This document shows, in pieces, positions 34,298 through 42,877 of a stretch of DNA of 64,000 nucleotides. The stretch is taken from NCBI GenBank assembly GCA_040221095.1, contig JAVJVP010000018.1, positions 310,001 through 374,000 on the forward strand, read 5' to 3'. A model generated the notes under the pieces. The model was not told the origin of the DNA and made no database searches. It saw nothing but the letters and a program-made list of their open reading frames with translations. Source of the stretch: UBA1479 sp040221095. GTDB taxonomy: Bacteria; Pseudomonadota; Alphaproteobacteria; Rhodospirillales; Casp-alpha2. The position numbers and the translations under genes were made by a program. Each line of letters opens with the position of its first letter. Within the stretch, counting starts at the first letter, position 1.

Positions 34298-35866
34298 ATG
34301 CCCACCAAAAGTGCGACCAACGATGCCAAGGCGAAACTTGTCGTGCGTCATGCACGGGCAGCCGATGTGAGGGCCGTTCAGAAGCTGTACAAGAAGGTCT
34401 ATCCCGGCATGTCCGCCTATTCGAGCGACCAACTGCGCGGCCAGATCAACAACTTCCCGCAAGGCCAGTTCGTCGCCACCTATGAGGACGAGATCGTCGG
34501 CTATTGCGCCACCTTCCGCATCGCCGAGGCGATCGCCTTCGCCGCCCATACCTGGTGGCAGATCACCGGCAACGGTTTCGCCTCGCGCCATGATCCGGCC
34601 GGCGACTGGCTCTACGGCATGGAGGTCTTCGTCGATCCCGACTTCCGGGGACTGCGCATCGGCCAGCGGTTGTACGCGGCGCGCAAGGCCTTGGCCACGG
34701 AACTTCACCTGAAGGGCATCGTGTTCGGCGGCCGCATCCCGGGTTATGCCCGGCGGTCCAAGAAGATCGGCTCGCCCCGCGCCTATGTGGACGCCGTGGC
34801 GGCGAAGAACCTTCGGGATTCCGTGCTCGGCTTCCAGCTTCGCAACGGTTTCGAGATTCACGGCGTGTTGGAAAACTATCTGCCGTCGGATGCGGAATCT
34901 GGCGGCCATGCGGCGCATCTGGTGTGGCGCGACCCGAAGTACATCGCGCCCGAGCCGGTGTCGTCGCGCCCAAGCAACCGTTCCGTCGACACCGTCCGCG
35001 TCAGCCTGGTTCAGTATCAGCAGCGGCGGCTCAAGTCGTTCGAGGAATTCGCCGCCCAGGTGGAATATTTCGTCGACGTGGTCGCCGACTACAAATCCGA
35101 TTTCGTGGTGTTTCCCGAACTGTTCACCCTGCAGCTTCTGTCCATCGAGAACGAACAGATTCCGGCGTCGGAAGCCATCGCCCATCTGACCCGCTATACG
35201 GAGCCCTTGAAGGAACTCTTGAGCGGCCTCGCCGTCAGCTACAACATCAACATCATCGGCGGCTCGCACCCCTCGCGGGAAGACAACGGCGACATCCGGA
35301 ACACTTGTTACGTCTGCCTGCGCGACGGCTCCATCCACCGCCAGGACAAGATCCATCCGACGCCCAACGAACGCTATTGGTGGCATATCCAGGGCGGCAC
35401 GGAGGTTTCGACCATCATGACCGACTGCGGACCGATCGGCGTCAACATCTGCTACGATTCCGAATTTCCCGAACTGTCCCGCCATCTGGTCGACCAGGGG
35501 GCGCAGATTCTGTTCGTGCCGTTCTGCACGGACGAGCGGCAAAGCTACATGCGCGTGCGCTACTGCGGCCAGGCGCGGGCCGTGGAAAACCAGATGTACG
35601 TGGTGCTGGCCGGCAACGTCGGCAACCTGCCCAACGTCGACAACATGGACATCCAATACGCGCAAAGCTGCATTCTGACCCCCTGCGACGTCGCCTTCGC
35701 CCGTGACGGCATCGCCGCCGACACGACGCCCAACGTGGAAATGGTCGCCTTCGCCGACCTGCGCCTGGACAACCTGCGGACGGCGCGCCATTCCGGCACG
35801 GTGCAGAACCTGAAGGACCGGCGCTTCGACCTCTACCGCATCGACTGGCGGGGGGATGAGGCCTAG
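34298..35866 (+). CDS. Fusion of GNAT acetyltransferase and nitrilase-type carbon-nitrogen hydrolase
   Basis: 522 residues. Residues about 13-215 form a GNAT domain (RHARAADVRAVQKLYKKVYP, LYGMEVFVDPDFRGLRIGQRLYAARK as the acetyl-CoA loop). Residues about 232-515 form a nitrilase-superfamily domain with the full Glu-Lys-Cys triad: Glu274 (VFPELFTL), Lys351 (QDKIHPTPNE) and Cys385 (NICYDSEFPE). This domain pair is known in many bacteria, but the substrate has not been established to my knowledge. Plausibly one half modifies and the other hydrolyses an amine or amide. ATG 34298 follows AGGAA. Monocistronic. Confidence 0.9.
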   Translation: MPTKSATNDAKAKLVVRHARAADVRAVQKLYKKVYPGMSAYSSDQLRGQINNFPQGQFVATYEDEIVGYCATFRIAEAIAFAAHTWWQITGNGFASRHDPAGDWLYGMEVFVDPDFRGLRIGQRLYAARKALATELHLKGIVFGGRIPGYARRSKKIGSPRAYVDAVAAKNLRDSVLGFQLRNGFEIHGVLENYLPSDAESGGHAAHLVWRDPKYIAPEPVSSRPSNRSVDTVRVSLVQYQQRRLKSFEEFAAQVEYFVDVVADYKSDFVVFPELFTLQLLSIENEQIPASEAIAHLTRYTEPLKELLSGLAVSYNINIIGGSHPSREDNGDIRNTCYVCLRDGSIHRQDKIHPTPNERYWWHIQGGTEVSTIMTDCGPIGVNICYDSEFPELSRHLVDQGAQILFVPFCTDERQSYMRVRYCGQARAVENQMYVVLAGNVGNLPNVDNMDIQYAQSCILTPCDVAFARDGIAADTTPNVEMVAFADLRLDNLRTARHSGTVQNLKDRRFDLYRIDWRGDEA

Positions 35867-35884
35867 GGACGGCGGCGTCCCGCC

Positions 35885-36586
35885 TCAGGCGGCGATCCGG
35901 CGCCCGAAGCGGTCCGCCAGGAAAGCCGCGATCTCGTCGAACCGGCAGCCGGCGCGGACCACCGTGTAATCTCGGAAATCGATGATGGTCGACGACAGGC
36001 CCTGGTCGTTGGCGTCGCGGCAGCGCCCGTGGTCGATGACGATGTCGGCGGCGGCGACCACCTCGGGCTCGATCTCGGCGACCGTGTATTTCGATCCGTT
36101 AAGCGACTGATTGGCGCTGGAGCCGAACACCGGTGTGCCCCGTGCGTGGCTCAATTCGGCCAGGGCGTTGTGCAGCGGCCCCGCGTTCAGCAGCATGTCC
36201 ATGGTCGGCCCCTTGGTCGAGGTTTCCAGCACGAAGGGCGCGACGCTGTTCAGCAGGGGATGATCCCGGCGGTAGTCGGCGACGATTGAAAACGGCAGGT
36301 CGGCGTCCTCGATCAGGGCCTGGCGGATCGCCTGGGCCTCGTCATCCAGCACATGCAGGTCGGCCGAGGCGGCCGCACCCCCGAACATCCCCGACGGTTT
36401 CTCGAAACTGCGGCGCTTGACCTGGAAGATGCGGCGGATGGCGTCCTCCGTGCGGCCCAGGATGGCATAGGCGACGTTCAGGGGAATGATCGCGATGCCC
36501 CCGCCGTCGAGCACGTCCAGAACGTCGCGCGCTTCCTCTGCGATGTCGTGGCCGATGGGGTTGTCGGTGGTGGGCATGGGGGACAT
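35885..36586 (-). CDS. Sua5/YciO/YrdC family protein
   Basis: 233 residues with the YrdC fold. A Thr/ATP-binding region is seen as GGGIAIIPLNVAYAILGRTEDAIRRIF, then KRRSFEKPSGMF (the KxR...KP signature), VFGSSANQSLNGSKYT (the SxxN motif) and STIIDFRDYTVVRAGC. True TsaC/Sua5 makes threonylcarbamoyl-AMP for tRNA t6A. Here the KRR and SAN motifs are kept but the N-terminal part is unusual, so it is probably a paralogue acting on another substrate rather than the housekeeping enzyme. The first codons lie inside a 33-bp sequence repeated at 38480. Confidence 0.75.
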   Translation of the reverse strand: MSPMPTTDNPIGHDIAEEARDVLDVLDGGGIAIIPLNVAYAILGRTEDAIRRIFQVKRRSFEKPSGMFGGAAASADLHVLDDEAQAIRQALIEDADLPFSIVADYRRDHPLLNSVAPFVLETSTKGPTMDMLLNAGPLHNALAELSHARGTPVFGSSANQSLNGSKYTVAEIEPEVVAAADIVIDHGRCRDANDQGLSSTIIDFRDYTVVRAGCRFDEIAAFLADRFGRRIAA

Positions 36587-36598
36587 GGCGGGCTCGCG
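36566..36598. repeat. 33-bp repeat, copy 1 (over the YrdC-like gene start)
   Basis: GGTGGTGGGC followed by ATGGGGGACATGGCGGGC and TCGCG matches 38480-38512 at 32 of 33 positions. This copy covers the first codons of the YrdC-like gene and the bases just upstream. Confidence 0.7.
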
Positions 36599-36756
36599 CG
36601 GCTTGGGGTGGGCGGGAGCGCCAGTCGATCATGCCGGAGGTGATGGGACAAATAGAAATATGCGAACGATATATCGGGGAATGAGATCGGATGGGGCGGG
36701 TCAAGGCCTACACGTGATCGCCGGTTCCCGAACCGGTGGACCGCAAGACTTCCGCC

Positions 36757-37191
36757 TTATTGCTTCCCGCGCGGCGCCAGGCACCCGGTCAGGAACCCTA
36801 AGGCGGTCGCAGACAGCAGGGCCAGGGACGGATGGGATGTCGCTCCCGACCGGGCCGTCGTCGCCGCGCGGACAACCAGCTCGGCAATCGGGTCACCGCT
36901 GCGGTACGGGCGCCGGTCTTGCCGGGGAGCCGCGAGAGGGGCCTTTCTGCCCCTGATCAGCAGACAGACGCCGACGGCCAGCAAGGCGCCGGCCACGCAC
37001 AGGGCCGCCAGATAGTCGGGAAGATGGTGCGACAGCCACATGTAGACCGCCGCGCCGGCGAAGGCGGCGGCGCACGAGGTGACGAGCGCGCCGATCAGGG
37101 CAATCGCCGCCGTCAACAGGCTGCGTTTCGCCGTGTCCGCGGCCAGGTCCAGGATGCGGTCCATCACGTCCGGTGCGCCCTGTTCGGCCAT
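36757..37191 (-). CDS. Small membrane protein, partner of the DUF883 protein (YqjE-like)
   Basis: 144 residues with two or three membrane helices (SLLTAAIALIGALVTSCAAAFAGAAVYMW and YLAALCVAGALLAVGVCLLI, in parts) plus a C-terminal hydrophobic stretch LALLSATALGFLTGC. The ATG at 37191 overlaps the TGA of the DUF883 gene (TGATG), so the two are translated together. The pair recalls elaB/yqjD-yqjE gene pairs, which encode stress-linked inner-membrane proteins; the similarity is in layout rather than in clear motifs. Confidence 0.6.
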   Translation of the reverse strand: MAEQGAPDVMDRILDLAADTAKRSLLTAAIALIGALVTSCAAAFAGAAVYMWLSHHLPDYLAALCVAGALLAVGVCLLIRGRKAPLAAPRQDRRPYRSGDPIAELVVRAATTARSGATSHPSLALLSATALGFLTGCLAPRGKQ

Positions 37192-37484
37192 CACCGTTCG
37201 TCCGCGCCTCGGCGGCTGACCAGAAGCGACATCAGAACACCCGCGCCGAATGCGATCAGGAGGCTGCGGAACGGATGCTCGCCGACGGCGACACCGACGG
37301 CTTCGGCCGACTGCTTGCCTTTTTCGCGGGCCTGGTCCGCGGCCTTCTTCATGTTTTCCCGCACTTCGCTGTTGATGGAACTGGCGAAATTCTTGCTGAG
37401 CGTCGACACGTCCTTCGTCAACTGGTCGAGCGCGGCGCGAAGCTCCGCCATATCCTTCTTCAGGGTTTCGTCCTGTGTGGCCAT
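37191..37484 (-). CDS. DUF883 (ElaB/YqjD) family membrane-anchored protein
   Basis: 97 residues. A long amphipathic coiled-coil region (LKKDMAELRAALDQLTKDVSTL) is followed by one C-terminal helix in the pattern VGEHPFRSLLIAFGAGVLMSLLVSRR, the mark of the ElaB/YqjD family: tail-anchored proteins of the inner membrane, some binding ribosomes in stationary phase. GGAGAGA precedes the ATG. First gene of the two-gene unit. Confidence 0.82.
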   Translation of the reverse strand: MATQDETLKKDMAELRAALDQLTKDVSTLSKNFASSINSEVRENMKKAADQAREKGKQSAEAVGVAVGEHPFRSLLIAFGAGVLMSLLVSRRGADER

Positions 37485-37784
37485 TCGTCTCTCCTTCCTT
37501 GGGGGTAAGGGCAGCGCCGAAGTCTGCCGTGATGGCGGGCGTCAAGGTCGCGTATGTCATCCTTTCTCGATGCCTCGACTGAAGGTCCCGGACGCCGTGG
37601 GTTTTATCGTCGGCTAGGTGTCCCTCTTGACGTAGTTGACCGGTCCGGGCGCGCAATCGGCCCCATGCGCATGTCGCGAAATGGTCACAAGCGCCGCCAG
37701 GCAGGGTGGGCGACCATGACGTGCGTCTCCCCCCGCGCTTGGGCGAAAGCAGAATGCGGACGGCCGGGCGCGGCGGACGGAACG
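37485..37784. other. Non-coding divergent gap
   Basis: 300 bp between the DUF883 gene (minus) and the exoD-like gene (plus). Plus-strand frames run through it in continuation of exoD, but they have no family similarity or start signal. It should hold both promoters; none is clear enough to mark. Confidence 0.5.
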
Positions 37785-38402
37785 ATGAGCGACGGCACGA
37801 TGAATGATCTTGGCAACCGTCCGCCGCCGCGGATTCAGACGTTGAGCGAAATCGTCACGTGCATGGTGCAGGCGGGCGCGGATCAAAAGGTGAGGGTCGG
37901 CGAAATCCTGGCGCGGGTCGGCCGGCGGTCCTATGGCCCGGTATTGCTGGTGCCGAGCATCCTGGTCGTCTCTCCGCTCAGCGCGATCCCCGGGTTTTCA
38001 ACGCTCTGCGGCCTGTGCATCGCCCTGGTGGCCGGCCAGCTGCTGATCGGCAGGCGCAGCCCCTGGTTTCCCGCCTTCGTCACGGACCGCGGCATCGATC
38101 GCGACCGGTTCAGGCGGGCCGGGAGATGGCTCGGCAAGGTCGCCAAGCATGTCGACCGGCTGATCGGCCCGCGGCTCGAAATTCTGACCACCGGCGCATG
38201 CGCGAAAGCCGCCGCGGCGGTCTGCCTGTTGATGGCCGCCGTCATCCCGTTCCTCGAACTTGTGCCGATGGCGAGCAGCACGATCGGCGCGGTGGTCGCG
38301 GTCTACGGCCTCGCCTTGACCGCCCGTGACGGCTATCTGATGATCGCCGCCGCGGTGATGACCGGGGCGGCGGGCGCATTCATCGCCAGCCTGCTCATGT
38401 AA
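37785..38402 (+). CDS. exoD: ExoD family protein (exopolysaccharide synthesis)
   Basis: 205 residues. After a short cytoplasmic N-terminus come LSEIVTCMVQAGADQKVRVGEIL, SYGPVLLVPSILVVSPLSAIPGFSTLCGLCIALVAGQLLIGRRSPWFP (in parts) and two C-terminal helix pairs (AAVCLLMAAVIPFLELVPMASS, YLMIAAAVMTGAAGAFIASLLM). These are typical ExoD features. ExoD was found through exopolysaccharide and alkali-sensitivity mutants of Sinorhizobium; its biochemical role is not settled. Start at 37785 (GGACGGAA upstream) or 37800. Confidence 0.85.
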   Translation: MSDGTMNDLGNRPPPRIQTLSEIVTCMVQAGADQKVRVGEILARVGRRSYGPVLLVPSILVVSPLSAIPGFSTLCGLCIALVAGQLLIGRRSPWFPAFVTDRGIDRDRFRRAGRWLGKVAKHVDRLIGPRLEILTTGACAKAAAAVCLLMAAVIPFLELVPMASSTIGAVVAVYGLALTARDGYLMIAAAVMTGAAGAFIASLLM

Positions 38403-38479
38403 CCGGGACGGAAAGCGCCGGCGCCGCCGGCGTATTGTCCCGCTCCTCGAACATCCCGAGGGTTTGGCCGATGGGAGGC

Positions 38480-38512
38480 GGTGGTGGGAATGGGGGACAT
38501 GGCGGGCTCGCG
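38480..38512. repeat. 33-bp repeat, copy 2
   Basis: A 32/33 match to 36566-36598, in the same orientation. It lies in the gap between convergent exoD and HNH genes, without the rest of the YrdC-like gene. Confidence 0.7.
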
Positions 38513-38528
38513 TGGTGGGATGAGAGGT

Positions 38529-39428
38529 TCAGGTTTTGAAGCAGTTTTCACGATGCCACTCAAGAAAGTGTGGATGCGGATGGTCTGCGGGACGCAGCGG
38601 AGGTATCGCCCGGCCGGTTTTGTTGATGAAGGACCTCACGCTGTCTGGGTCATTGACCTGACGGGAGATGAGAATTTCCAAATCATCCGTAAGGCTGATG
38701 AGGCCGCGATCAAACATCCAATGTGCGGTTCCCGATAAGGCAATGCCGTTGTGGATGATATCAGGCCCCTTGTCCTTTACGGGGCGAATATGGGCGGCAT
38801 CGACTTCGGCGCGACCGCCTCCGTTGATGAACTTGAGGCCCGTGATTGCGCATCGTTCGTCGTAGGCGCGAAGGACGATTTGTCGGAATGTTCTGTCCCG
38901 GACATCGCGGATCGTCAATTGCTTTAGCCGTTCCCGCTCCATCTCAAGCGGAAATGGCTCTTGGCTCTCAGATAACTCTGCGACTGTCCGGATAACGTCG
39001 ACGCGCGGTAAAACCGGTTCAGTCTGCGCGAGCCCCTTTTCAATAATTCGTAAAAAATCCGCCGGAGAGATCGGCCTGACGGCGGATTGGGCGCGACCAG
39101 ATAGTCGTCCTTTTTCATTCAGCAGGCCACGTTCGATAGGGCCGTCTTCATCATTGAAAGGAACATGCCGCGCGAAATCGAGATAACTTCCCGGCTCAAT
39201 TACAGCGAGATACATGTCGGGCGCTTTTGGGTCTGGAATGACCGCTTGGACACGCGCAATGGCGAAGTATCCTCGCGAATTGCGCAGCCGTGCCGGTTCC
39301 AAATAAACAATCCAGTCGCCTTCGGCACCCTTTGCCCGGCTAAGATATTGTTTTGGAAACTGGTACTGCTCTGCCGGACTATCGTCGTAGATGGAATCCG
39401 GGCGCAACATGAATACGCAATAGCCCAT
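38529..39428 (-). CDS. HNH endonuclease, putative stand-alone restriction enzyme
   Basis: 299 residues. The N-terminal half (about 1-110; YQFPKQYLSRAKGAEGDWIVYLEPARL) resembles a modified-base or DNA-recognition module. The C-terminal half is an HNH_2-type nuclease: ERCAITGLKFINGGGRAEVDAAHIRP, then NGIALSGTAHWMFDRGLISL, the motif in which the catalytic His, Asn and second His lie. Such proteins cut foreign or modified DNA. No methyltransferase is adjacent, which fits a modification-dependent enzyme or an orphan. The start could also be at 39410. Confidence 0.8.
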   Translation of the reverse strand: MGYCVFMLRPDSIYDDSPAEQYQFPKQYLSRAKGAEGDWIVYLEPARLRNSRGYFAIARVQAVIPDPKAPDMYLAVIEPGSYLDFARHVPFNDEDGPIERGLLNEKGRLSGRAQSAVRPISPADFLRIIEKGLAQTEPVLPRVDVIRTVAELSESQEPFPLEMERERLKQLTIRDVRDRTFRQIVLRAYDERCAITGLKFINGGGRAEVDAAHIRPVKDKGPDIIHNGIALSGTAHWMFDRGLISLTDDLEILISRQVNDPDSVRSFINKTGRAIPPLRPADHPHPHFLEWHRENCFKT

Positions 39429-39653
39429 CCCGCGAATCTATCCGACGGTCGGGATCCTGCCAATAAATGGTCAACAGGCAGGCATAGATGCACAAATCGG
39501 TCGGGGCGTGCTTTCAGGCCACTACGCGGCGGCAATTGGTGGTGAGTGGGGCTCTCCTTTAATTGCCTGATCTGCGCGGATGATGCCGGAAATACCGTTT
39601 TTGATGACAAAAAAGTTCCAGGTCATAGGGCTGTGTGCAATGCGTTGCAGGGC

Positions 39654-40199
39654 TTATTGATCTGCGGTGAAAATCACGGCGCGGCCGTTGCCGGCCATAC
39701 GTTCAAAAAAGTCGCGCAGCAGTTCGAAATATTCCCATGTATATTCGAAATCCTCCTCCCCGTACTCCGGCCAGGCACCTTTGCAATGTTTGAAATAGCG
39801 GGTGCGGAGATTGCCTTCGTTGATTGCCTTGAGTGCGGGAACGAGATCAATCACCTCGTTGGGTTCGATCAGGCGGATGAAATAGCCGTATTCGCTTTCC
39901 TGTAGCCGCTTGCCGCCAAGCACGGCAAGTTTCAACGGATACGTGCCATGGTCTTCGGGGAGCGCGTAGGCGCCGTGCTCGGGGGACACGGGATAAAAAT
40001 GCGGCGTGTCAGGCGGCCATTCGCTCAAGCATCGATGGATGGCATCCCAGGCCTTGTCTGTTTCCTCAAGGTATTCATGGTCCCAGGCATTCTCAATTAC
40101 TTCTTGCACGTAGCAGATCCGTTCTTGATCGTCCGATTGAGACTCCAGGCCGGCGCGCTGTTCCGCCGTGATTGCGAAATGTACACCTCGTGCCGTCAT
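39654..40199 (-). CDS. DUF1877 (YfbM-like) protein
   Basis: 181 residues. Family features: ETDKAWDAIHRCLSEW (the KaWhaIh motif), LAVLGGKRLQESEYGYFIRLIEPNEV, ALKAINEGNLRTRYF and a C-terminal YTWEYFELLRDFFERMAGNGRAVIFTAD. DUF1877 proteins are small, soluble, and often near toxin-immunity loci; their role is unknown. Here it lies in an accessory stretch between a nuclease gene and a toxin-immunity pair, so it may be an orphan immunity gene. No overlap with neighbours. Confidence 0.75.
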   Translation of the reverse strand: MTARGVHFAITAEQRAGLESQSDDQERICYVQEVIENAWDHEYLEETDKAWDAIHRCLSEWPPDTPHFYPVSPEHGAYALPEDHGTYPLKLAVLGGKRLQESEYGYFIRLIEPNEVIDLVPALKAINEGNLRTRYFKHCKGAWPEYGEEDFEYTWEYFELLRDFFERMAGNGRAVIFTADQ

Positions 40200-40303
40200 G
40201 GTGGATTGCCTCGTTTATTTACATAAACGAGTATAATATAATTAATTTTATATCAAAAAATGTATTTTGGATGTCGACGATTGGTCGAATCTGCTGCTCT
40301 CGG

Positions 40304-40963
40304 TCAGGGTTTCGAGGCTGGCAGGTACCCCCAATACCGATCATTCTCACGATCATTCAGGACCGAAAGGAAATGGCCCGGGTTTGATAAGCAAAACGAT
40401 GCCATGCCGGGGCCGTACCACTCGTTAAATTTTTCGTCCTGCACATGGATGCCAGACATTAAGTCCACAGCCTGGAAGCAATTGTCGGACATTTTCCGAA
40501 GAATACGGAAAGCCGTATCGATAAACCGCTTGCCTTTCTGGTCATCAGCGAAATGGCTTCCGTTGAGTCCGCCTGGGCGGTGAACATAAATCGGGTCTTT
40601 TAGAAATGGCATTTCGATCTTCTGAGGACGCCCTGAATTGTAGCTCATCAAAAGAATTGGTCGATTAACAAGTGTCAGATAAGAGTTGCCAGGATAATCC
40701 GGGTCGGGTGCGAACTCCGGCGACCAATCACCGCCCTCGAAAACAACCACAAAGCTGACGCCGTAGGGTTCTTCGAACTTCGCGATCGCTTCCGCCAATG
40801 AGATTTCGGGATAAATGCCGGCGCTTATGTCTTGGGGGAAGAACAAGCGCATGTGGGGGATATTCTCAAAGACAACTTCCCAAAAATTCGCGAAGTCGGA
40901 GACTGTCATGTTGATCTGGCGCCCGATGACGCGAACCGGACGTCCTCCTGGACCTGTACGCAT
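40304..40963 (-). CDS. Candidate immunity protein for the adjacent toxin
   Basis: 219 residues from ATG 40963 (AAGGTG about 6 bases upstream); a GTG at 41005 would add 14 residues. It follows the toxin gene on the same strand within 15-57 bp. It is a soluble, acidic protein with no recognised motif (segments: SDFANFWEVVFENIPHMRLF, GVSFVVVFEGGDWSPEFAPDP, RPILLMSYNSGRP). Its fold looks alpha/beta. Position right behind a gene with a pre-toxin region and its lack of other features make immunity the best guess. Codon use is less GC-biased than housekeeping genes nearby, as often seen for such genes. Confidence 0.55.
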   Translation of the reverse strand: MRTGPGGRPVRVIGRQINMTVSDFANFWEVVFENIPHMRLFFPQDISAGIYPEISLAEAIAKFEEPYGVSFVVVFEGGDWSPEFAPDPDYPGNSYLTLVNRPILLMSYNSGRPQKIEMPFLKDPIYVHRPGGLNGSHFADDQKGKRFIDTAFRILRKMSDNCFQAVDLMSGIHVQDEKFNEWYGPGMASFCLSNPGHFLSVLNDRENDRYWGYLPASKP

Positions 40964-41020
40964 GGAAGCACCTTTTTCGATGTTTTGCGCCTGAAGTGCG
41001 CCCACCTGCCAAGCTTTCTT

Positions 41021-42877
41021 TCAAGATTTTTTTCTGAAGCGGCCGAAGGTCGCCTCAACATAGGCATCTACCCTTGGGCCCATAATCTCTTTCCATTCGT
41101 CAAGTGGCATGCCCGGGTGCTTCGGATAGGTGGTGAGGCCGCCGCGCTTGTCATCTTTTTCCTTGTGCAATTTAATATCTTGGGCCGCATCCCTCTCCCT
41201 TGCCGTCATGGTTTTACCGTCTGCAAGGGTATCAACTGTTTGGATATCCTCGAAGAACAAATCACCTAATGTCGGCTCAACTTCAATTCGACCATCTGAT
41301 CGCCGTGCACGTATTCCATCCCTTTTCTTGAAGTGATGTTCTGCTTGGTAACCGGATTCCTTAGTGGTTCCGCCGCCGACGTGTCTTCTCGGAAGACCGA
41401 TCTCTTTCAATTTATTCAACATTCTTTCGAGCAGGAAATTGTTACGCTCCTCGATTGGCGGTGCCCCTCGACTGCCGGCCTGAAGAATGAGGATTTGGAT
41501 CAGTTCGTCGCGTTGATCCGGAAAGCCTTCAAGGATCGTGTCGATCTCTTCCAAGGCGGGAAAAGTTTCTTTCAATTCGCTGAGATTCTCAGTCGGCGGG
41601 CTTTCCGTCCGGTCGGGCAGCGGTGTGTCCGGCGGCTCAAATCCCGGCGGTGGGGGGAAAGGCCGGTCGAGCATGGTCCGCTGCGAGCCTGTCCTTTTTT
41701 CGTCCTCGCGAGGCGAGTCGCCCATCAGGGCGCCGGTCGTGCCGATGGCCGTGGCGCCAGCGGCTTTGCTGATCGTCTTGCCATCGGTGACGGTGTCGAG
41801 GCTGCGGGCCAGCATGCGGATGATCATCTTGGCTGCGGCGGGTGCCTTGCCGAACAAGGGTATGGCGCCGACGGTGCTGATGCTGGCCATCGCGGCGTTG
41901 ATCCCCGCGTCGGACAGGTCGCCCCTGCGGACTGCCTCACGGGCCGCCTGGAAGGCATCGTAGGCATCCTTGGCTTCCATCGCTTCGCCGGTGCCGGGGA
42001 GGATGCCGAGAAGCGCCTCGCCGACCTTGCGCTTTACCTCCTCCGGCGCTTCGTTGACCGTCGACGCACCGGCCTCGTCCGTGATTCCGCCATTGACGAT
42101 GTTGTTCCAGGCGGTGAGTCGGTCGGGGAGGTCATCCAAGCCGACGCGCTCTCCGTCGAGCGTGACGCTGATTGTGCCCGGCTCGGCGCCGGGTTCGCTG
42201 CCGGCAACGGGCCCTCCTGTTTTGGATGTTTGGCCAGACCTCGGAGCGACGGGCGATGGCGCGGGTTGCGGGGGCCGCGGGGGCTGTGCGTCTGACTGTC
42301 GACTCAGCCGTTGCATCTCGGTGTTCATCTTGGCTTCCGTCTCGCCGCCGGGTTTCATCTCACCGTCCGCGACGAGGCCGTGGCGCTGCTGGAAGGCGCG
42401 AATGGTATTGAACAGATCCCGGGTCGGATAGGGGGTAGTGCTTCCGCCCGGCACCGGCAGGCCGAGCGTTTCCAGCACCGATTTGACCCGCGCCGTGTCG
42501 CCTAGGTCCATGTTGGTCGACGGTGTGACGGGACGCTTCAGGGTGATGGGAATGAAGCGGAGGTCGGGATTTTTACGCGAGTCGGGCATGAACGACCCTT
42601 TGGGTCCGGGGAGGCCGCTGCGGGAAGCCAAGCTGTCATTCAACCGCGCCAGCGTCGGTCCGTCGGGCTTCATGACGCCGTCCTCGGCGAGGCCTTCGGC
42701 GCGTTGGAACGATTTCACGGCTTCGATCAGGGGGCGGTCCGGGTATTCATCGAAGCCGTCGTCGGGCGCCTCCAGATGGCCCAGGCTGGCCAGGGCCTGC
42801 TTGGCGGTGAGGGCGTCGGTCAGGTCCATGTCATAGGCCTCGCCGATGGTCTTGTTCAGGCGGAAGGGGGTGCGCAT
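41021..42877 (-). CDS. Probable polymorphic toxin with two peptidoglycan-binding-like repeats
   Basis: 618 residues. Residues 17-82 and 123-190 are two copies of a PG_binding_1-like unit (YPDRPLIEAVKSFQRAEGL...GVMKPDG and YPTRDLFNTIRAFQQRHGL...GEMKPGG). A Pro-rich linker follows (195-235). Residues about 275-385 are hydrophobic with glycine turns (VGEALLGILPGTGEAMEAKDAY, STVGAIPLFGKAPAAAKMI), the look of a pre-toxin region. The tail (about 400-618) has many charged residues and HH/H motifs (GYQAEHHFKKRDG, LHKEKDDK, PKHPGM) and may be a nuclease. No signal peptide or secretion marker is visible. The next gene is the likely immunity gene. Confidence 0.7.
   Translation of the reverse strand: MRTPFRLNKTIGEAYDMDLTDALTAKQALASLGHLEAPDDGFDEYPDRPLIEAVKSFQRAEGLAEDGVMKPDGPTLARLNDSLASRSGLPGPKGSFMPDSRKNPDLRFIPITLKRPVTPSTNMDLGDTARVKSVLETLGLPVPGGSTTPYPTRDLFNTIRAFQQRHGLVADGEMKPGGETEAKMNTEMQRLSRQSDAQPPRPPQPAPSPVAPRSGQTSKTGGPVAGSEPGAEPGTISVTLDGERVGLDDLPDRLTAWNNIVNGGITDEAGASTVNEAPEEVKRKVGEALLGILPGTGEAMEAKDAYDAFQAAREAVRRGDLSDAGINAAMASISTVGAIPLFGKAPAAAKMIIRMLARSLDTVTDGKTISKAAGATAIGTTGALMGDSPREDEKRTGSQRTMLDRPFPPPPGFEPPDTPLPDRTESPPTENLSELKETFPALEEIDTILEGFPDQRDELIQILILQAGSRGAPPIEERNNFLLERMLNKLKEIGLPRRHVGGGTTKESGYQAEHHFKKRDGIRARRSDGRIEVEPTLGDLFFEDIQTVDTLADGKTMTARERDAAQDIKLHKEKDDKRGGLTTYPKHPGMPLDEWKEIMGPRVDAYVEATFGRFRKKS

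Noticed and set aside
37554..37784. Longer N-terminus for the ExoD protein
   Set aside because: The 77 extra residues have Arg-rich, non-conserved composition; ATG 37785 has a proper upstream purine stretch.
41021..42877. Type VI secretion cargo
   Set aside because: No VgrG, PAAR, Hcp or adaptor gene is near, and the N-terminus shows no such domain. The secretion route remains unknown.
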